Assembly (NCBI RefSeq): GCF_029168315.1
Contig: NZ_JARGYD010000004.1
Location: 1 to 64,000 of the forward strand
Length of the DNA: 64,000 bases
Direction: 5' to 3'
DNA from: Psychromarinibacter halotolerans
GTDB lineage: Bacteria > Pseudomonadota > Alphaproteobacteria > Rhodobacterales > Rhodobacteraceae
The position numbers were made by a program, and so were the translations under genes. The first letter of the stretch is position 1. Each line of letters begins with the position of its first letter. A model generated the notes under the pieces. That model worked only from the letters and a program-made list of their open reading frames with translations, did not search any database and was not told where the DNA came from. Below, piece after piece: positions 61,201 to 64,000 of this stretch.

Positions 61201-61306
61201 CACGCTGTCGGTGCGCTGGCCCGACGGCGAAGTCTCGACCATCCGGGGACCGCTGCCTGCGGGCGCCGCCTATGTCGTCGAGCGTCTGGGCCAGCCTGTG
61301 CAGTAG
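58235..61306 (+). CDS. Fusion of COG0701-type permease and CRTAC1-like calcium-binding beta-propeller
   Basis: 1023 aa. Residues about 1-365 form a membrane domain of some nine hydrophobic segments with GVCANCAAPIGKGM (Cys127, Cys130) followed by ASPTLNI, the pattern of the COG0701/DUF318 predicted permeases (metal or arsenical efflux). After a Pro/Ala linker (about 385-425) come FG-GAP/VCBS repeats with Ca2+-loop motifs DIDRDGDLDL, DIDNDGWLDL, DVDLDGDLDA, DVNLDGAPDL, DFDNDGFQDV and DMDGDGDLDI. A six-Cys insert (about 705-790) interrupts the repeats, and an ASPIC/UnbV C-terminal domain ends the protein. The fusion appears to be one uninterrupted reading frame. Function unknown; a sensor- or scaffold-linked transporter is possible. 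Confidence 0.85.
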   Translation: MNQLVAKSNEKRLLFAVLLCVILAFVFWTQSRYPALNEKAMMSGAIQLEDPLGFEAKFPLDPSMGTVERIFLSTLNWINTNKKGMTFGILFASAFLTLFGYLRRRSFRGGFANSFLGLVIGAPLGVCANCAAPIGKGMYAGGVRAETALSAMVASPTLNIIVLTMAFSLLPFYMAAAKIGLSLLVILVAVPLICRALPTEQLQRVAAPDVPGQVEGHAAEYREGFAAAFFEFVKSFAANFWFIVKTTVPLMLMAGFLGAIAGTLLPQDMVMGTSFSVGILVLLALVGTFLPVPISFDVVVAGALLSAGLSQGYVFALMFTLGAASIYSWLIISSTISMRAANLLLAAICALGILGGAASQWYHNWQSDRALEMLLSVERLLLPAAEAQEAAPVVESDSEVRVSSTPFAPPSPAAVTPFTRVEADTVGIDRPLEFSMKDMWPPFWEGRSMSTGDIDRDGDLDLVSASTEAGLYIYLNDGAGGFTRSDDDVSPLADLDVFNAALVDIDNDGWLDLFLATYLDGNFWVRNDNGRFLTDAAHPVANTPDAPLSLSMTFGDVDLDGDLDAVMGNWTAGWYRRIPGEESRNRVVLNDGGVMDGSLYTDLPGLPGETLTILLSDVNLDGAPDLLVGNDFELPDYLYYGDGAGGFTPVTKADGVLPHTTNTTMAIRTADLHNDGVPELYFAQIAGRSSGVSSTLKMQDLDLYCDTIANADARALCDRNMEIKTWYKSGNRFDPTYAANCQALDGDLQAECKAMLVKDLAIQRRDPSLCALIPAERRQEKAYCDLHFKPAELPLQSVFDTTVPQIMRANVLLTLGEGGVYEDTAGPEGLEVGGWSWDVKVGDFDNDGFQDVYIVNGTWVPNEVSPSNLFFRNNGDGTFTEASGPFGLEDYLMTAAAVSFDMDGDGDLDIVSQPVNGPVVVFRNNAQDTKAVTVSLVDGRGNSHGIGTRLTAELEDGTRMTREITVGGGFMSFDAPVAHFGLGEAEALSTLSVRWPDGEVSTIRGPLPAGAAYVVERLGQPVQ

Positions 61307-61320
61307 GACGGTGGCGTGGG

Positions 61321-62082
61321 TCAGTCCGCGCTGAACGGATCCTCGGGATAGCCGACGCCGGTCAGGTACAGCCCGTCCGGCGGTGCAACGGGGCCGCAGG
61401 CCGCGCGATCAACGGCCTCTAGCGCGGCCTTCACGTCCTCCGGCGCCCAGGACCCGGCGCCGACCCGTTCCAGCGTGCCGACGAAGCTGCGCACCTGGTT
61501 GTGCAGGAAGGATCGCGCGCGGACGCGGATACGGACTTCGTCGCCGTCCGCGGTCACCGTCACCTCGTCCACCGTCTTCACCGGGCTTTTCGCCTGACAT
61601 TCCGAGGCGCGGAAGGTGGTGAAGTCGTGCAGGCCGACAAGATAGTTCGCCCCCGCCTGCATCGCCGCTGCGTCCATCGCGTTCGGGACCTTCCACGCCA
61701 GCCCCCGGTCGTGGGTCAAAGGCGCGCGGCGGCAGATCATGCGGTACAGGTAACGGCGTTCGACAGCCGAGAACCGCGCGTGCCAGTCGTCCGACACCCG
61801 CGCGGCGTCGACCACGGCGACAAGCGCCGGCTTCAGATGATAGTTGATCGCCTCGGACAGGCGGAACGGATCCCAGTCCCGCGCCATGTCGCAATGCGCG
61901 ACCTGTCCGGTCGCATGGACGCCGGTATCGGTCCGGCCTGCGGCACCGATGCCGGGCGCATCCGGTTCAAGGCGGCGGATCGCCTCTTCCACGGCCTGCT
62001 GGACGGAAGGATGCTCCTTCTGCCGCTGCCAGCCGGAAAAGGCGCCGCCATGATACTCGATCTTCAGGGCGTAACGGGGCAT
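61321..62082 (-). CDS. truA: tRNA pseudouridine(38-40) synthase
   Basis: 253 aa from the ATG at 62082; it opens MPRYALKIEYHGGAFSGWQR, the standard TruA N terminus. The catalytic Asp is in AAGRTDTGVHA at about 52. It converts uridines 38-40 of the anticodon arm to pseudouridine. It lies between the beta-propeller fusion (convergent) and the flp terminator. Confidence 0.95.
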   Translation of the reverse strand: MPRYALKIEYHGGAFSGWQRQKEHPSVQQAVEEAIRRLEPDAPGIGAAGRTDTGVHATGQVAHCDMARDWDPFRLSEAINYHLKPALVAVVDAARVSDDWHARFSAVERRYLYRMICRRAPLTHDRGLAWKVPNAMDAAAMQAGANYLVGLHDFTTFRASECQAKSPVKTVDEVTVTADGDEVRIRVRARSFLHNQVRSFVGTLERVGAGSWAPEDVKAALEAVDRAACGPVAPPDGLYLTGVGYPEDPFSAD

Positions 62083-62153
62083 GGCCGTTCGCTTATCGCG
62101 ACCTGTCCGCCCGCGCAATCTGCCGCGCTTGGCAATGGGGGCAGGCGGGCACG

Positions 62154-62183
62154 AAAAAGCCCCGGGGCCGGGGGCCCGGGGCT
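62154..62183 (-). terminator. Rho-independent terminator after flp copy 1
   Basis: On the minus strand a 9-bp stem AGCCCCGGG / CCCGGGGCT is followed by TTTTT. It ends the pilin transcript before truA. Confidence 0.85.
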
Positions 62184-62237
62184 GATTTGGTTCGGCGACG
62201 ACGGCGCATCGCGGCGCCGCCCTCGTCGTGCAAGACC

Positions 62238-62432
62238 TTAGTAGGTGGTCTTGATGCCCTGCGACGACAGGTGCGAGCCGATGGTCTGGCCGTAGTCGTC
62301 GGTGGCGCCACCAACGGTGGTCAGAACGGCGATGCCGAGGCCGACGATGGCAGCGGTCAGCACGACCCAGTCGACGGTCACGGCGCCATCTTCGTCGGAA
62401 CGGAAGCGGTTGATCAGGTTGAACAGTTTCAT
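62238..62432 (-). CDS. Flp-type pilin, copy 1
   Basis: 64 aa: MKLFNLINRFRSDEDG leader, then the hydrophobic AVTVDWVVLTAAIVGLGIAV helix and a short polar tail (SHLSSQGIKTTY). It is processed after Gly by a prepilin peptidase. Position +5 is Asp and +6 Trp, where Flp pilins usually have Glu-Tyr. A GGAGAGAGAG site precedes the start at 62432. It has its own terminator. Confidence 0.88.
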   Translation of the reverse strand: MKLFNLINRFRSDEDGAVTVDWVVLTAAIVGLGIAVLTTVGGATDDYGQTIGSHLSSQGIKTTY

Positions 62433-62547
62433 GGTCTCTCTCTCCATCAATCCTGCCCGCAAGCAGCAGCAGGTGTTTGTATTGCCCTTTGCTCGCGGGA
62501 CTTTCTTCCCACTCGCTGGGGCTGGTTTTGATGCCGAAATCGGGCAG

Positions 62548-62573
62548 GAATTCGTTCAGAGCGGTACGAATTC
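62548..62573 (-). promoter_or_regulatory. Inverted repeat upstream of flp copy 1
   Basis: GAATTCGT-N10-ACGAATTC, perfect 8-bp arms, 115 nt upstream of the flp1 start. It may be an operator or a leader-RNA hairpin. It is not seen before flp2. Confidence 0.45.
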
Positions 62574-62654
62574 ATAGCATTCTGGCCGTCTGTTTCCGGT
62601 CCTGCGCCTATCACCGTCCAAAGGGGTGTATTGCCCCAGCGTCACCTGCATGAG

Positions 62655-62684
62655 AAAGGGCCGCGTCCAGTTGGAACGCGGCCC
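62655..62684 (-). terminator. Terminator after flp copy 2
   Basis: A 9-bp stem GGGCCGCGT / ACGCGGCCC with a 9-nt loop, followed on the minus strand by TTTCTC. The two pilin genes are therefore separately terminated. Confidence 0.75.
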
Positions 62685-62707
62685 TGTCGTTATTGAAAAC
62701 GCTTAGA

Positions 62708-62902
62708 TTAGTAAGTCGTCTTGATGCCCTGCGAGGACAGGTGCGAGCCGATGGTCTGGCCATAGTCGTCGGTCGCGCCGCCGACGGTGGTCAGGACGGC
62801 GATGCCGAGGCCGACGATAGCAGCGGTCAGAACGACCCAGTCGACGGTCACGGCGCCGTCTTCTTCGGCGCGAAAGCGGTTGATCAGGTTGATCAGTTTC
62901 AT
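62708..62902 (-). CDS. Flp-type pilin, copy 2
   Basis: 64 aa, identical to copy 1 from the DGAVTVDWVV segment to the end and differing only in the leader (MKLINLINRFRAEEDG). The same +5 Asp/+6 Trp variant is present. The start at 62902 is chosen by the copy 1 match and a GAGAGAGAACC site; an upstream in-frame extension to 63070 is not pilin-like. A recent tandem duplication is the simplest origin. Confidence 0.88.
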   Translation of the reverse strand: MKLINLINRFRAEEDGAVTVDWVVLTAAIVGLGIAVLTTVGGATDDYGQTIGSHLSSQGIKTTY

Positions 62903-63138
62903 GGTTCTCTCTCTCACAAAAGAATTCGAAAGTCTCAGTCCGGGTTCATCGCGACCTCTCGGGGGGCCTTCAGTCGCGACATGGCTATGGTTAACGATGC
63001 AACGGGGCGGGATTGCGGCGCATGGCGGATGATTTCGGGGTAACTGCGGGGCGGTTCCGGTTATCTGCACGATCGGAAAAAAGTCGTGTTCTGCGTTCTT
63101 TACCTGGACCGAAAGGCCCGATTAATGTGGTTTCCAAA

Positions 63139-64000
63139 ATGCCAGCATCGGAGGGTGGCTTGACCTATTTGAAGCAGTTCATTGTCGCAGGAACATTGAT
63201 TGTCGTCGGAGACCAAGCGCATGCCGCGCTGCGGTTCTGTAACGAGACCGAGCATGTCCAGAGCGTCGCGATTGGGTATAGCGGTGATCGCGACTGGATG
63301 TCCGAGGGCTGGTGGAACATCGATCCGGGCGAATGCTCGACCGTGGTCGGCGGCAACCTCACCAAGCGCTACTATTATTACCGCGCCGAAGTGAACGCGG
63401 GCGACTTTGCGGGCGGGACCTTCAATTTCTGCACCACGCCCGAGGAATTCGAGATCATCGGGGACACCAACTGCGAACAGCGTGGTTACGACACCGAGGG
63501 CTTCCGCGAGATCGACACGGGCGAGACCGCGACCGATTTCACCTTCACCCTGACCGGCGACGGCACTGCGCCCCGCTCGGAAGACGGCCCGGCGACCGAC
63601 ACGCCGGAACTGGGGCTGAGCATCTGTAACTCGACCTCCGAGGTTCAGTCGGTCTCGATCGGCTATGAAACCGATAGCGGTTTCCTGTCCGAAGGCTGGT
63701 GGAACGTCGAGCCGGACGACTGCGCGCTGGTGCTCGCGGGGGAACTGCAGCAGCGGTACTATTACTACCGCGCCGAGGTGAACGGCGGACCGTTCGACGG
63801 CGAGGGGTACATGTTCTGCACCACGCCCGAGGTCTACGAGATCGAAGGCGACACGAACTGCGAAGCGCGGGGCTACGACTCTGAAAGCTTCACCGAGATC
63901 GACACGGGCCCGACCGCGGTCGGCCATGTCGAATACATCACCGCGAACGGCGAGGCGCCGCCGCAGACCACCCCGGACGCGGGACCTGTCGGGGATGCCG
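63139..64000 (+). CDS. Secreted tandem DUF1036 protein (cut by window end)
   Basis: Open to the window end (about 287 codons). The start is either ATG 63139 or, more likely, TTG 63160, which has GGAGG 5 nt upstream and gives the signal peptide LTYLKQFIVAGTLIVVGDQAHA. The mature protein has two DUF1036-like units of about 129 residues: CNETEHVQSVAIGY...GWWNI...RYYYYRAEVN...FCTTPE and CNSTSEVQSVSIGY...GWWNV...RYYYYRAEVN...FCTTPE. Each unit has several conserved Cys, probably disulfides. DUF1036 is common in alphaproteobacteria and its function is unknown. The C terminus is Pro-rich where the window ends. Confidence 0.8.
   Translation, partial: MPASEGGLTYLKQFIVAGTLIVVGDQAHAALRFCNETEHVQSVAIGYSGDRDWMSEGWWNIDPGECSTVVGGNLTKRYYYYRAEVNAGDFAGGTFNFCTTPEEFEIIGDTNCEQRGYDTEGFREIDTGETATDFTFTLTGDGTAPRSEDGPATDTPELGLSICNSTSEVQSVSIGYETDSGFLSEGWWNVEPDDCALVLAGELQQRYYYYRAEVNGGPFDGEGYMFCTTPEVYEIEGDTNCEARGYDSESFTEIDTGPTAVGHVEYITANGEAPPQTTPDAGPVGDA

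Noticed and set aside
62985..63000. CtrA-type binding site before flp copy 2
   Set aside because: Only a GTTAAC half-site is present; the TTAA-N7-TTAAC pair is missing.

Overview
The window is GC-rich chromosomal DNA that looks like a marine roseobacter or close relative (Alphaproteobacteria, Rhodobacteraceae). The signs are the density of TRAP transporters, CaiB/BaiF CoA-transferases, MmgE/PrpD proteins and IclR/GntR regulators, the Flp pilin genes, DUF1036, and a family of intergenic GC-rich repeats. A tRNA-Gly(UCC) gene and truA argue for chromosome rather than plasmid. No phage, insertion sequence or CRISPR array was seen. Genes are tightly packed, often with 4-bp ATGA overlaps, and almost all long antisense ORFs are shadows.

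Region 1 (1-14.2 kb) is a CoA-linked acid-catabolism locus. It holds a CoA-transferase followed by the start of etfB, a divergent ketopantoate-reductase-like/MmgE pair, and an operon of acyl-CoA dehydrogenase, AtuA-like protein, TRAP large permease and TRAP small permease. An IclR regulator is translationally coupled to a D-type FAD oxidase and an L-type FMN 2-hydroxyacid oxidase; a second, paralogous IclR and a solitary TRAP binding protein follow. Three separate promoters in this region (about 1.4, 8.75 and 13.06 kb) carry the same composite 25-bp operator, TTTCGC-N4-GCGWAT-N4-ATTCR, in the same orientation to transcription. This ties the scattered genes into one regulon and pairs the orphan binding protein with the distant TRAP permeases. 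It is the main discovery candidate.

Region 2 (14.2-23.4 kb) has a five-gene minus-strand operon (MmgE/PrpD, CoA-transferase, enoyl-CoA hydratase, acyl-CoA dehydrogenase, HMG-CoA-lyase-like). It is divergent from an MFS transporter and a third IclR; a LysR/SRPBCC divergent pair follows. Region 3 (23.4-35.7 kb) is more general: tRNA-Gly, an ABC exporter, an acyl-CoA synthetase, an M20 deacylase, a flavin reductase, a complete oligopeptide-type ABC importer and an acyltransferase.

Region 4 (35.8-50.6 kb) is for sugar acids. An operon of SDR dehydrogenase, IlvD-type aldonate dehydratase, FAH-family hydrolase and 2-hydroxyacid dehydrogenase looks like a non-phosphorylative diketo-hydrolase route. 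It is followed by a DenD-like dehydrogenase, a GntR regulator, a second TRAP system with enlarged membrane subunits, an altronate-dehydratase-like enzyme, a DMT exporter, a beta-hydroxyacid dehydrogenase and a KDG-type kinase.

Region 5 (50.7-64 kb) has an ArgE-like deacetylase and a DoeA-like M24 protein. Envelope genes follow: a TPR-type lipoprotein, a prepilin peptidase, two Sel1-repeat proteins, a small secreted protein and a 1023-aa fusion of a COG0701-type permease to a CRTAC1-like beta-propeller. After truA come two near-identical Flp pilins and a tandem DUF1036 protein cut by the window end. Six copies or half-copies of one intergenic inverted repeat occur between 33 and 58 kb; none was seen in the first 33 kb.
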